Under the pieces are notes generated by a model. It saw only the letters and a list, made by a program, of their open reading frames with translations. It was not told the origin of the DNA and made no database searches. A program made the translations under genes and the position numbers. Positions 8,366 through 17,287 of a stretch of DNA of 64,000 bases are shown here, one piece after another (the stretch's first letter is position 1; every line of letters begins with the position of its first letter). The DNA is from Haliea sp964022665 (GTDB lineage: Bacteria; Pseudomonadota; Gammaproteobacteria; Pseudomonadales; Halieaceae). The stretch is taken from positions 3,324 through 67,323 of the forward strand of contig CAXIDF010000021.1 of the NCBI GenBank assembly GCA_964022665.1, written 5' to 3'.

Positions 8366-9109
8366 ATGCATATTGCTTTGGTGAGCCTGTTTCCGGAGAT
8401 GTTCAGCGCGGTCAGCGAGCACGGAATAACCGGGCGCGCGGTGCAGCAGGGGCTGGTGGGCCTGAGCCACAGCAACCCCCGGGACTTCACTGAAGACCGC
8501 CACCGCACGGTGGACGATCGCCCGTTTGGCGGCGGCCCCGGCATGGTGATGAAAGTGGCGCCTCTCGAGCAGGCGATTCGCGCTGCCAGGGAGCAGGCGA
8601 AGCAGCCGGCGCGGGTGATCTACCTGTCCCCCCAAGGGCGCAGGTTCGATCATCGCAGGGCGGTCAGCCTGGCGCGGGAGTCCGCCCTGGTGTTGATTGC
8701 GGGGCGCTATGAAGGTATTGACGAGCGCCTGATAGAGCGCGAGGTCGACGAGGAGTTATCCATCGGCGATTACGTGCTCTCAGGTGGCGAGCTGGCGGCC
8801 ATGGTGGTCATGGACGCGGTGATCCGGCAACTGCCGGGTGTGTTGGGACACGCGCTGTCGGCGCAGGAGGATTCCTTCGCCGACGGATTACTGGATTGCC
8901 CGCATTACACCCGCCCGGAGAATTACCGGGAGCAGGCGGTACCGGAGGTTTTGTTGAGCGGCGATCACGAGCGGATTCGCCGCTGGCGCCTAAAGCAGGC
9001 GCTGGGTCGCACGCTGGAGCGGCGCCCGGATCTGCTGGAGGGCAGGGCCCTGACGGCCGAGGAACAGGAATTGCTGGCGCTGTACTGCCAGGAACGGGAT
9101 TTGAGTTGA
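8366..9109 (+). CDS. trmD: tRNA (guanine-N1)-methyltransferase TrmD
   Basis: TrmD methylates G37 of tRNAs with a G36, preventing frameshifts. The sequence shows SLFPEMF, DDRPFGGGPGMVM, YLSPQGRRFD, GRYEGIDERLIE, the trefoil-knot SAM site SIGDYVLSGGELAAMV, and FADGLLDCPHYTRPE. ATG 8366 gives the family N-terminus (247 residues). GTG 8357, nearer the GGGAGG Shine-Dalgarno, would add three residues. Confidence 0.97.
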   Translation: MHIALVSLFPEMFSAVSEHGITGRAVQQGLVGLSHSNPRDFTEDRHRTVDDRPFGGGPGMVMKVAPLEQAIRAAREQAKQPARVIYLSPQGRRFDHRRAVSLARESALVLIAGRYEGIDERLIEREVDEELSIGDYVLSGGELAAMVVMDAVIRQLPGVLGHALSAQEDSFADGLLDCPHYTRPENYREQAVPEVLLSGDHERIRRWRLKQALGRTLERRPDLLEGRALTAEEQELLALYCQERDLS

Positions 9110-9154
9110 TTCGCTAGCTGTGAAGCTACGCACGGTAAATGACAGGAGCGCACC

Positions 9155-9514
9155 ATGAGCACCAACAAGATTATCTCTCAGCTTGACGCTGAACAGATGC
9201 AAAAAGATCTGCCTGAGTTCAGCCCCGGTGATACGGTGGTGGTGCAGGTAAAAGTGAAGGAAGGCAACCGCGAGCGTCTGCAGGCGTTCGAGGGCGTGTG
9301 CATCGCCAAGCGCAGCCGCGGCCTGAACTCTGCTTTCACCGTGCGCAAGATCTCCCACGGTGTGGGCGTCGAGCGTACCTTCCAGGCTTACAGCCCCCTG
9401 GTGGACAGTGTGACCGTCAAGCGTCGCGGTGACGTGCGTCAGGCCAAGCTGTACTACCTGCGCGAACTGTCCGGTAAAGCGGCTCGTATCAAGGAAAAGC
9501 TGACCGCCAAATAA
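9155..9514 (+). CDS. rplS: 50S ribosomal protein L19
   Basis: The 119-residue product contains FSPGDTVVVQVKVKEGNRERLQAFEGVCIAK and the C-terminal RRGDVRQAKLYYLRELSGKAARIKE, typical of L19. GACAGGAGCGCACC precedes ATG 9155 as a good ribosome binding site. It is the last gene of the operon and is followed by a strong terminator. Confidence 0.97.
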   Translation: MSTNKIISQLDAEQMQKDLPEFSPGDTVVVQVKVKEGNRERLQAFEGVCIAKRSRGLNSAFTVRKISHGVGVERTFQAYSPLVDSVTVKRRGDVRQAKLYYLRELSGKAARIKEKLTAK

Positions 9515-9532
9515 GGCGTGCAAGCAGCATCG

Positions 9533-9559
9533 AAAGCGGCCCACCTGGCCGCTTTTTTT
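9533..9559 (+). terminator. Rho-independent terminator after rplS
   Basis: AAAGCGGCC at 9533-9541 pairs perfectly with GGCCGCTTT at 9547-9555 around the loop CACCT, followed by more T. Confidence 0.93.
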
Positions 9560-9615
9560 GTGCCTGCGTATCCGCCAGTTCTGTGCCGTGGCAAACGGTG
9601 CTAGGCTAGCGGCCC

Positions 9616-10521
9616 ATGCGTGCCCAGCCCGATTCACTAGACCCCGCCATTGAGCAATACCTCGATGCGCTGTGGTTGGAGAAAGGCCTGAGCGGTAATA
9701 CGCTGGACGCCTACCGCCGCGACCTCGGGCACTACCAGCAGTGGCTTGCGGGCCGCAAGGCGAGGCTCCTCGAAGCCGATCGGGTCGACTTGCAGGCCTA
9801 CCTCGCCGCACGCCTCGGCAAGGGGCAATCACCGCGGTCGACAGCGCGCTTCATGTCCTGCGCGCGCGGATTCTATCGCTACCTGTTGCGCGAAGGGCGC
9901 CTCGACGCGGACCCGACACTGGATATCGACAGTCCGCAGCTGGGACGCCCGTTGCCCAAGTCGTTGTCGGAGCAGGATGTGGAGCGCCTGTTGGCGGCGC
10001 CGGATACCGGTGATGCCCTGGAGTTTCGCGACCGCGCCATGCTGGAGCTGCTCTATGCCTGCGGTTTGCGGGTGTCGGAGCTGACCGGGTTACAGCTGGT
10101 GCAGATCAGCCTGAACCAGGGCGTGCTGCGGGTATTTGGCAAGGGCAGCAAGGAACGCCTTGTACCGATGGGGGAGGAGGCGTTGAGCTGGTTGCAGCGT
10201 TTTCTGGTGGGCCCGCGGCAGGAGCTGCTCAGGGGTGTGCCCAGCGAGGCCGTGTTTCCCAGCCGTCGCGGCAGCATGATGACTCGCCAAGCCTTCTGGT
10301 ATCGTATTAAAATCTACGCGCGCCGTGCGGGGATCAGTAAACCGCTATCGCCGCACACGCTGCGTCACGCGTTTGCCACGCACCTGCTGAACCACGGCGC
10401 AGACCTGCGAGTGGTGCAGATGTTGCTGGGGCACAGCGACCTGACCACAACCCAGATTTACACCCACGTCGCCCGGCAGCGCATGCAGGAACTGCACGCC
10501 CGGCATCACCCGCGCGGGTGA
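9616..10521 (+). CDS. xerD: Site-specific tyrosine recombinase XerD
   Basis: XerD, with XerC, resolves chromosome dimers at dif during FtsK-driven segregation. The 301-residue protein has an N-terminal SAM-like core-binding domain (IEQYLDALWLEKGLSGNTL) and a catalytic domain with Arg in ACGLRVSELTGL, Lys in FGKGSKERLVPM, HTLRHAFATHLL (His, Arg), GHSDLTTTQIYTHV (His and nucleophile Tyr). The following dsbC gene repeats the E. coli order xerD-dsbC-recJ, which supports XerD rather than a phage integrase. Confidence 0.94.
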   Translation: MRAQPDSLDPAIEQYLDALWLEKGLSGNTLDAYRRDLGHYQQWLAGRKARLLEADRVDLQAYLAARLGKGQSPRSTARFMSCARGFYRYLLREGRLDADPTLDIDSPQLGRPLPKSLSEQDVERLLAAPDTGDALEFRDRAMLELLYACGLRVSELTGLQLVQISLNQGVLRVFGKGSKERLVPMGEEALSWLQRFLVGPRQELLRGVPSEAVFPSRRGSMMTRQAFWYRIKIYARRAGISKPLSPHTLRHAFATHLLNHGADLRVVQMLLGHSDLTTTQIYTHVARQRMQELHARHHPRG

Positions 10522-10532
10522 ACTAGCGGTGT

Positions 10533-10561
10533 GGAACTTGTCCTAAGCGGTGTGTTCCAAA
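10533..10561 (+). promoter_or_regulatory. Sigma-E (RpoE)-type promoter upstream of dsbC
   Basis: GGAACTT at 10533-10539 is the full sigma-E -35 consensus. A TCCAAA -10-like element at 10556-10561 lies 16 bases downstream. In E. coli dsbC has its own sigma-E promoter (established). The predicted transcript start near 10567 leaves about 50 bases of leader. Confidence 0.65.
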
Positions 10562-10617
10562 CTGCCGCGGCACCACGAACTCCGGCGGCAAAGGCCGTCC
10601 GTAACCGAGGAATGTTC

Positions 10618-11367
10618 ATGATCAACCGAGTCCTAACTGTTCTGCTGGCCTGCCTGTTTGCGGGTGCTGTTGTATCCGCCAGAGCTGCCGACCCCGTGCC
10701 TGCGGACGTGGCGGACTCCCTGCGCCAGATGCTGGAAAGCCCGGCCGATGGGCTCAAGGTGGCGACGATTGAACCCAGTGAAATCGAGGGCATGTACGCG
10801 GTACAGTTGGTTGACGGCCCGCTGGTCTACGCCAGCCGCACCGGTCAGTTCTTTATTGTGGGCGACCTGTTCACGGTGGGGCCTGCGGGTTATGTGAACC
10901 TCGCGGAAAAGCGCCGCGATGGCGAACGCGCCGAGCGGCTCGCAACGCTCTCGCCCGCCGACATGATCATATTCCCGGCGAAGGGGGAGACGCGCTCCCA
11001 TATCACGGTGTTCACCGATGTCACCTGTTTCTACTGCCAGAAGCTGCACCGCGAAGTCCCGGAACTGAACAAGCGCGGCGTGGAGGTGCGTTACCTCGCC
11101 TATCCGCGCTCCGGCCTGGCCTCCGAGGGGTATCGCAAGCTGGCAACGGCGTGGTGCGCAAACGACCGCGCCGATGTTCTCACGCGCCTGAAGAACGGCG
11201 AGTCCGTGGCCGAGAACGTGTGTCAGGGGTCGCCTGTGGCCGACCAGTACCAGCTCGGCCAGTCGATGGGCGTGCGCGGTACGCCGGCCATTATCACGGC
11301 CAGCGGCCAGATGATTCCCGGTTACCAGCCCGCGGACGAGCTGATGGGTACGCTTGGCCTGCAATAG
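10618..11367 (+). CDS. dsbC: Periplasmic disulfide isomerase DsbC
   Basis: DsbC reshuffles wrong disulfides in periplasmic proteins and is kept reduced by DsbD. The 249-residue product has a signal peptide (INRVLTVLLACLFAGAVVSARA, cleavage near ARA-AD), an N-terminal dimerisation domain, and a thioredoxin domain with VTDVTCFYCQKLH-type active site (CFYC here, where E. coli has CGYC), the second Cys pair in ATAWCAND and ENVCQGS, and the cis-Pro loop GVRGTPAII. ATG 10618 is chosen because GAGG lies seven bases upstream; ATG 10612 is too close to it. Confidence 0.93.
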   Translation: MINRVLTVLLACLFAGAVVSARAADPVPADVADSLRQMLESPADGLKVATIEPSEIEGMYAVQLVDGPLVYASRTGQFFIVGDLFTVGPAGYVNLAEKRRDGERAERLATLSPADMIIFPAKGETRSHITVFTDVTCFYCQKLHREVPELNKRGVEVRYLAYPRSGLASEGYRKLATAWCANDRADVLTRLKNGESVAENVCQGSPVADQYQLGQSMGVRGTPAIITASGQMIPGYQPADELMGTLGLQ

Positions 11368-11400
11368 CGCCCGGCCGGCGCGTTTAGCCGGCTCCCTCCG

Positions 11401-11429
11401 TTGACAGCCACGGGTGTACTCAGTACTGT
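11401..11429 (+). promoter_or_regulatory. Putative promoter of alaC-hom-thrC
   Basis: A perfect TTGACA at 11401-11406 and TACTGT at 11424-11429, spaced 17 bases, lie in the 118-base gap between dsbC and alaC. The -10 element is weak. Confidence 0.4.
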
Positions 11430-11485
11430 TTGCCACCTTTTTAGTTTGCAGCCCGTAATGGGCTGCCCAACCGAGTCCCTGTGCC

Positions 11486-12682
11486 GTGGAAGACCAGTTT
11501 CAGCGCATTCAGCGCTTGCCCCCCTATGTGTTCAACATCATCGGTGAACTGAAGCAGCAGGCGCGTGCGGCAGGTGAAGACATCATTGATTTCGGCATGG
11601 GCAATCCCGATCAGCCAACGCCTTCGCACATTGTCGACAAGCTGGTAGAAACGGCGCGCCGGGGCGATACCCACCGTTATTCCCAGTCCAAGGGCATACC
11701 GCGCCTGCGCAAGGCTATCTGCGACTGGTACCAGCGCCGCTACGACGTCACGCTGGACCCCGCCACCGAGGCCATCGTTACCCTCGGCTCCAAGGAAGGC
11801 CTGGCGCACCTGGCGCTCGCTACCACGGGCCCCGGCGATGCGATTCTGGTGCCGAACCCGGCTTACCCCATTCACCCCTATGGTTTCGTGATTTCGGGCG
11901 CGGATATCCGCCACGTGCCGATGGGCGACGAAAACAGCTTCTTCGACGAACTCGAGAACGCCATCCGCAACAGCTGGCCACGGCCCAAGATGCTGGTGCT
12001 GAGCTTTCCCTCCAACCCTACCGGGCAGGTGGTGGAACTGGAGTTTTTCGAGCGGGTTATCGCCGTTGCCCGTGAACACCAGATCTGGGTGGTGCAGGAT
12101 CTCGCCTACGCCGACCTCTGCTACGACGGTTACGTGGCACCGTCGATTCTGCAGGTAGAGGGCGCACGAGAAGTGGCGGTGGAATTCTTCAGCATGTCCA
12201 AGAGCTACAACATGCCGGGTTGGCGGGTGGGCTTCTGCTGCGGCAACAAGCAGTTGGTCGGCGCACTGGGGCGTATGAAGTCCTATCTCGACTACGGCAT
12301 GTTCACGCCTATCCAGGTGGCCGCGATCGCTGCGCTGGAGGGTGACCAGAGCTGCGTGCAGGAAATCACTGCCATGTATAAAGCGCGCCGTGATGTCCTG
12401 TGCAGCGGCCTCAATGCACTGGGCTGGCCGGTCACGCCGCCCCGGGCGACCATGTTTGTCTGGGCGCGCATTCCTGACTTCTATCAGGAAATGGGCTCGC
12501 TGGAATTCAGCAAGAAGCTTTTGCAGGAGGCGCAGGTGGCGGTGTCGCCGGGCGTCGGTTTTGGTGAATACGGCGAGGGCTACGTGCGTTTTGGCCTGAT
12601 TGAAAATGAACACCGCACGCGTCAGGCTCTGCGTAATATCAAACGCATGTTCCGCGCCGATGGCCACGTGGGAACGGTGTGA
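11486..12682 (+). CDS. alaC: Alanine transaminase AlaC (class I/II PLP aminotransferase)
   Basis: A 398-residue fold-type I aminotransferase. It shows DFGMGNPDQPTPSHIV, RYSQSKGIPRLRKAI, the substrate/PLP loop SFPSNPTGQVV, LAYADLCYDGY, the PLP-Lys segment FFSMSKSYNMPGWRVGF and the C-terminal Arg in GYVRFGLIENE. This pattern matches AlaC, which makes alanine from pyruvate and glutamate. The start is GTG 11486. It overlaps hom by four bases, and grouping with hom and thrC suggests one amino-acid operon. Confidence 0.88.
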   Translation: MEDQFQRIQRLPPYVFNIIGELKQQARAAGEDIIDFGMGNPDQPTPSHIVDKLVETARRGDTHRYSQSKGIPRLRKAICDWYQRRYDVTLDPATEAIVTLGSKEGLAHLALATTGPGDAILVPNPAYPIHPYGFVISGADIRHVPMGDENSFFDELENAIRNSWPRPKMLVLSFPSNPTGQVVELEFFERVIAVAREHQIWVVQDLAYADLCYDGYVAPSILQVEGAREVAVEFFSMSKSYNMPGWRVGFCCGNKQLVGALGRMKSYLDYGMFTPIQVAAIAALEGDQSCVQEITAMYKARRDVLCSGLNALGWPVTPPRATMFVWARIPDFYQEMGSLEFSKKLLQEAQVAVSPGVGFGEYGEGYVRFGLIENEHRTRQALRNIKRMFRADGHVGTV

Positions 12683-14022
12683 CGATGCATGATGAAGCAA
12701 CAGGGGGAACTCCATTGCAACCCGTGAGAATCGGAATCTGCGGCCTGGGTACAGTAGGCGGCGGCACCTTCAACTTGCTGCAGGAAAACGCCGAGGCGAT
12801 CGCCGCGCGCGCGCAGGCGCCTCTGGCCGTTGTGCACATTGGTGCGCGGCGCGACAATCCTGCCTGCGATACCGGCAGTGTGCGCGTCAGCCGGGACATT
12901 TTCGATGTGGTGGCCGACCCGGACGTTGACGTGTTGGTGGAATTGATCGGCGGCACGACGGTTGCCCGTGAGCTGGTGGAAGCGGCCATCCGCGCCGGCA
13001 AGCACGTGGTGACGGCCAACAAGGCGCTCATTGCCGAACACGGCAATGCGCTGTTTGCCCTGGCGGCGGAGCATAACGTTGCAGTGCGCTATGAAGCCGC
13101 GGTAGCCGGTGGTATCCCTATCATCAAAGCGCTGCGCGAGGGCCTGGCGGGCAACCATATCGAGTGGCTGGCGGGCATCATCAACGGTACGGGCAACTTC
13201 ATTCTCAGCGAGATGCGCGAGCACCGTCGGGAGTTTTCCGATGTACTGGCGGAGGCGCAGGCCTTGGGTTACGCCGAGGCAGACCCCACCTTTGATGTGG
13301 AGGGCATTGATGCCGCGCACAAACTGGTGATTCTGGCGTCCATCGCTTTCGGCATCCCGCTGCAGTTTGCGTCCGTGTACACCGAGGGCATTACGCGCCT
13401 CACGCCCCAGGACCTGGATTACGCCGAAGAGCTGGGGTATCGGGTGAAGCATCTGGGTATTGCCAAACAGGGGCCGAGCGGGGTGGAGTTACGCGTGCAC
13501 CCCACGCTGATTCCGGAAGACCGTCTGCTGGCCAACGTCAACGGTGTCAAAAACGCCGTGTTGGTCGAGGGCAGCGCGGTCGGCCCCACGCTCTATTATG
13601 GCGCGGGTGCGGGCGGCAAGCCGACCGCATCGGCAGTCGTGGCGGATCTGGTAGATCTGGCGCGCGACCTCAGCGCCGGCCAGGTGAGCCGGGTACCGTC
13701 CCTGTCGTTCTCCAATGAAGCGCTGCGCGATCTGCCGATTGTGCCGATGGCCGAAGTGGAAACACCCTGGTACCTGCGTATGGAGGCGGAGGATCGCACG
13801 GGCGTGTTGTCGCGCATCGCGACCATCTTCAGCGACCACGGTATAAGCATCGAGGCGCTGATCCAGAAGGCGCCGGCAGCGGGGCAGGCGACGGTCCCGC
13901 TGATCGTGCTGACCAATCGCGCGGCACAGGGCCGCGTGGATGCGGCCGTGGCAGAAATCGAGGCGCTGGATACGATCACCGGTCAGGTGGTCAGGATCCG
14001 GGTCGAGCCGCTGGACGGCTAA
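12679..14022 (+). CDS. hom: Homoserine dehydrogenase
   Basis: Hom reduces aspartate semialdehyde to homoserine. The 447-residue monofunctional enzyme has a Rossmann start GICGLGTVGGGTFNLL, VTANKALIAEHG, GIINGTGNFILSEM, ALGYAEADPTFDVEGIDAAHKL, and a C-terminal ACT domain (WYLRMEAEDRTGVLSRIATIFSDHGISIE) for threonine feedback. GTG 12679 overlaps the alaC stop; ATG 12685 two codons later is an alternative start. thrC follows after eleven bases. Confidence 0.96.
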   Translation: MTMHDEATGGTPLQPVRIGICGLGTVGGGTFNLLQENAEAIAARAQAPLAVVHIGARRDNPACDTGSVRVSRDIFDVVADPDVDVLVELIGGTTVARELVEAAIRAGKHVVTANKALIAEHGNALFALAAEHNVAVRYEAAVAGGIPIIKALREGLAGNHIEWLAGIINGTGNFILSEMREHRREFSDVLAEAQALGYAEADPTFDVEGIDAAHKLVILASIAFGIPLQFASVYTEGITRLTPQDLDYAEELGYRVKHLGIAKQGPSGVELRVHPTLIPEDRLLANVNGVKNAVLVEGSAVGPTLYYGAGAGGKPTASAVVADLVDLARDLSAGQVSRVPSLSFSNEALRDLPIVPMAEVETPWYLRMEAEDRTGVLSRIATIFSDHGISIEALIQKAPAAGQATVPLIVLTNRAAQGRVDAAVAEIEALDTITGQVVRIRVEPLDG

Positions 14023-14033
14023 CAGGAGCGAGC

Positions 14034-15431
14034 ATGCAATACATCAGCACCCGGGGCCAGGCCCCCGCCCTGAACTTCGAAGAGGTCCTGCTCACCGGTC
14101 TGGCCTCTGATGGCGGCCTGTACGTGCCGGCAACACTGCCGCAGTTCAGTCGCGACGAGATCGCCGCCATGGCGGGCATGGACTACCCGCAGCTGGCGCA
14201 GCGCATCATTGAGCCCTTCGTGGGTGACTGCATTCCCCGCGAGGATCTGCGCGAGATCATCGCCGATACCTACGCGGTGTTTCGCCATGGCGCGGTCGCC
14301 CCGCTGGTGCAGATTGGCCACAATCACTGGGTGCTGGAACTGTTCCACGGGCCCACGCTGGCGTTCAAGGACTTTGCGCTGCAGTTGCTGGGGCGCCTGC
14401 TGGACTACGTGCTGGAGCGCCGTCACCAGAAAGTGGTGATCATGGGTGCGACCTCCGGGGACACCGGTTCCGCGGCTATAGAAGGCTGCAAACGCTGCAA
14501 GAACATCGATATTTTCATCCTGCACCCACACGACCGCGTATCCGAAGTGCAGCGGCGGCAGATGACCACGGTGGTGGGTGACAACATTCACAACATCGCC
14601 GTGCAGGGCAGCTTCGATGACTGCCAGGCCATGGTCAAGGCCAGTTTCGGTGACCGCAGTTTCCTGCCGGAGGACCGCCACCTGGTGGCCGTCAACTCGA
14701 TCAACTGGGCGCGCATCATGGCGCAGATCGTGTATTACTTTTATGCCGCCGTTGCCTTGGGCGGTCCGGCGCGCCCCGTGGCGTTTTCGGTGCCGACGGG
14801 CAACTTCGGCGACATTTTTGCCGGCTATCTGGCGCACCAGATGGGCCTGCCTGTGGCGCAGCTGATCATCGCGACCAACCGCAACGACGTGCTGCACCGG
14901 GTGATGACCACCGCCACCTACGGCCGGCAGTCGCTCGAGCACACCCTGTCGCCGAGTATGGACATCACCGTATCCAGCAATTTCGAACGTCTGCTGTTTG
15001 ATTTGTACGACCGTGATGGCGATGCCGTGGCTGCCATGATGCGAGACTTCGATCGCGGCGATATTCATTTCTCGGATACCGCGATGCAGCGCGCCCGTGC
15101 CCTGTTTTCCAGCTATCGTGTGCCCGACGAGGAAACCTGCGCGCAAATCGCCGCCGTGTGGCAGGATTCCGAGTATCTGCTCGATCCGCACAGCGCCATC
15201 GGGGTGAAGGCGGCGCTGGCCTCGGGCATCGGCAACGGCATTCCGGTGGTGACCCTCGCCACCGCGCACCCGGCGAAGTTCCCGCAGGCGATTCAGCGCG
15301 CGGTGGTGGGTTGTGAGCCACCTTTGCCGCTGCATCTCTCTGACCTGTTTGACCGCACAGAGCGCTTTGAAGTGCTGCCCTGCGACCTGGCCGCTGTGCA
15401 GGCCTTCATGGCGAACAACCTCGGCGCCTGA
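14034..15431 (+). CDS. thrC: Threonine synthase
   Basis: ThrC converts O-phosphohomoserine to threonine with PLP. The 465-residue protein begins MQYISTRGQAPALNFEEVLLTGLASDGGLYVP, has the PLP Lys in GPTLAFKDFALQLLG, the GATSGDTGSAAIEG phosphate loop, and VPTGNFGDIFAGYLA. An AGGAG ribosome binding site precedes ATG 14034. With hom it forms the threonine branch. Confidence 0.96.
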   Translation: MQYISTRGQAPALNFEEVLLTGLASDGGLYVPATLPQFSRDEIAAMAGMDYPQLAQRIIEPFVGDCIPREDLREIIADTYAVFRHGAVAPLVQIGHNHWVLELFHGPTLAFKDFALQLLGRLLDYVLERRHQKVVIMGATSGDTGSAAIEGCKRCKNIDIFILHPHDRVSEVQRRQMTTVVGDNIHNIAVQGSFDDCQAMVKASFGDRSFLPEDRHLVAVNSINWARIMAQIVYYFYAAVALGGPARPVAFSVPTGNFGDIFAGYLAHQMGLPVAQLIIATNRNDVLHRVMTTATYGRQSLEHTLSPSMDITVSSNFERLLFDLYDRDGDAVAAMMRDFDRGDIHFSDTAMQRARALFSSYRVPDEETCAQIAAVWQDSEYLLDPHSAIGVKAALASGIGNGIPVVTLATAHPAKFPQAIQRAVVGCEPPLPLHLSDLFDRTERFEVLPCDLAAVQAFMANNLGA

Positions 15432-15442
15432 GCGCCCACCGG

Positions 15443-17185
15443 ATGATTCGACGGGTTGTTCGCCGCGCGCCGGACGCGGTGCCGCTGCTCTCCTCGGGTG
15501 AATTGTCACCGTTGTTGGCCCGTGTGTACGCCAACCGCGGCGTCAGGCAATCCGCCGACTTGCAAATGTCCCTGCAGGAGCTGCTGCCACCGGATACGCT
15601 GACGGGAGCCGATGCGGCAGCGCAGCTGCTGGCCGACGCGCTCGCCACCGGACAGCGACTGCTGGTCATCGGTGATTTCGACGCTGACGGCGCAACCAGC
15701 ACGGCACTAGCGCTCGGCGCGTTGCGCGCGCTCGGTGCTACGCACGTTGACTACCTGGTGCCCAACCGTTTCGAGTACGGTTACGGCCTCACCCCCGAAA
15801 TCGTAGCGCTTGCGGCGGACCGACAGCCGGACCTGATCATTACCGTGGACAATGGCATTGCCAGCATTGACGGCGTGCTGGCGGCGCGCGCGCTGGGTAT
15901 TGCCACGCTGGTCACCGATCATCACCTGGCAGGCAGCGAGCTGCCTGCCGCCGAGGTTATCGTCAACCCGAACCAGCCGGGTTGTGGCTTCGCCAGTAAG
16001 GCATTGGCCGGCGTGGGGGTCATCTTCTACGTCATGCTGGCGCTGCGCGCCGAGCTGCGCCGTCGTGGCTGGTTTCAACAACAGGCGCTGCCGGAACCGA
16101 ACCTGGCCGAGTATCTGGACCTGGTGGCGCTGGGCACCGTGGCTGATGTGGTGCCACTGGATCGCAACAACCGTATTCTGGTGGCCGCGGGGTTGCAGCG
16201 TATTCGACGCGGCCAGGCGCGTCCGGGCGTTCTCGCCCTCCTGGAGGTGGCCGGCCGCGACCCCGGCAATGCCGTGGCTTCCGACCTGGGTTTCACGGTG
16301 GGGCCGCGTCTCAATGCCGCCGGACGTCTGGATGACATGTCTATCGGCATCGAATGCCTGCTGGCGCCCAGTCGCGCAGTCGCCAATGACTATGCGGGCC
16401 GCCTGCAGCGCTTGAACGAAGAGCGCCGGCGCATAGAGCAGGGCATGCAGGAGGAAGCGCTGGCACTGCTGGAGGGCTTGGCGCCCCTGTCCCATGAGGG
16501 CGATGTGCCGGCGGGCATTACACTGTATGAACCGGGCTGGCACCAGGGTGTGATCGGCATCCTCGCCTCGCGGGTGAAGGAGCGTCTGCACCGGCCGACT
16601 ATCGTATTTGCCGACGCCGGCGCCGATAGTCCCGATCTGAAGGGCTCTGCGCGGTCGATTCAGGGCATTCATGTGCGCGATGTGCTGGATGCCATCGCAA
16701 CACGCCACCCGGGGCTGCTCACCCGCTTTGGCGGCCACGCCATGGCGGCTGGCCTCACCTTGCCACGGGCTCACTACGCCGCATTCGCGGCGGCTTTCGT
16801 GGCGGAGGTTGAGCGACACGGGCGCGACCTCGACCTGGAGGCGGTGCTGGAGTCGGATGGTGAGCTGGAGGCGGCGGACTTTGATCTCTCGCTCGCGGAA
16901 ACCCTGCGCCTGGGTGGGCCCTGGGGGCAGCACTTTCCGGAACCGCTGTTCGATGGGCGCTTCCGTATCGTGCAGCAGCGGCTGGTGGGGGGCAAACACC
17001 TCAAGCTGGTGCTTGGTCGGCCGGGGTCAAGCGACGTATTCGACGCCATCGCCTTCAACGTGGACCTGGACCGGTGGCCGGATGAGAGCAGGGAATGGGT
17101 GCATGCGGCTTTCCGACTGGATGTGAACGCCTTCCGCGGGCGGCGTACCTTGCAGCTCATGGTCGAGCAGCTCGAAGCGCTGTAG
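15443..17185 (+). CDS. recJ: Single-stranded-DNA exonuclease RecJ
   Basis: RecJ is a 5'-3' single-strand exonuclease in recombination and mismatch repair. The 580-residue product shows DHH-family motifs: VIGDFDADGATSTAL (I), ITVDNGIAS (II), VTDHHLAGSELP (III), IVNPNQPGC, LDLVALGTVADVVPL (IV), then the DHHA1 domain with GHAMAAGLTL and the C-terminal OB-like domain. It follows thrC by eleven bases. RecJ next to prfB and lysS is the E. coli order. Confidence 0.96.
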   Translation: MIRRVVRRAPDAVPLLSSGELSPLLARVYANRGVRQSADLQMSLQELLPPDTLTGADAAAQLLADALATGQRLLVIGDFDADGATSTALALGALRALGATHVDYLVPNRFEYGYGLTPEIVALAADRQPDLIITVDNGIASIDGVLAARALGIATLVTDHHLAGSELPAAEVIVNPNQPGCGFASKALAGVGVIFYVMLALRAELRRRGWFQQQALPEPNLAEYLDLVALGTVADVVPLDRNNRILVAAGLQRIRRGQARPGVLALLEVAGRDPGNAVASDLGFTVGPRLNAAGRLDDMSIGIECLLAPSRAVANDYAGRLQRLNEERRRIEQGMQEEALALLEGLAPLSHEGDVPAGITLYEPGWHQGVIGILASRVKERLHRPTIVFADAGADSPDLKGSARSIQGIHVRDVLDAIATRHPGLLTRFGGHAMAAGLTLPRAHYAAFAAAFVAEVERHGRDLDLEAVLESDGELEAADFDLSLAETLRLGGPWGQHFPEPLFDGRFRIVQQRLVGGKHLKLVLGRPGSSDVFDAIAFNVDLDRWPDESREWVHAAFRLDVNAFRGRRTLQLMVEQLEAL

Positions 17186-17287
17186 CGTTCAGGCAGCGTG
17201 CTCCGGCCCTGTGCCGCGCGGCCGCCTGTGGCCTGTTTTTGTTCGCTACGGTACACTGCGCGCCTTTTCCCGCAGGACTCGCTCACC

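Noticed and set aside
9616..10521. Tyrosine recombinase as a possible island or phage integrase
   Set aside because: Its length, motifs and the following dsbC identify chromosomal XerD, and it is far from the guaA island.
11374..11392. GCCGGC hairpin after dsbC as terminator
   Set aside because: A 6-base stem without any T-run; weak support for termination.
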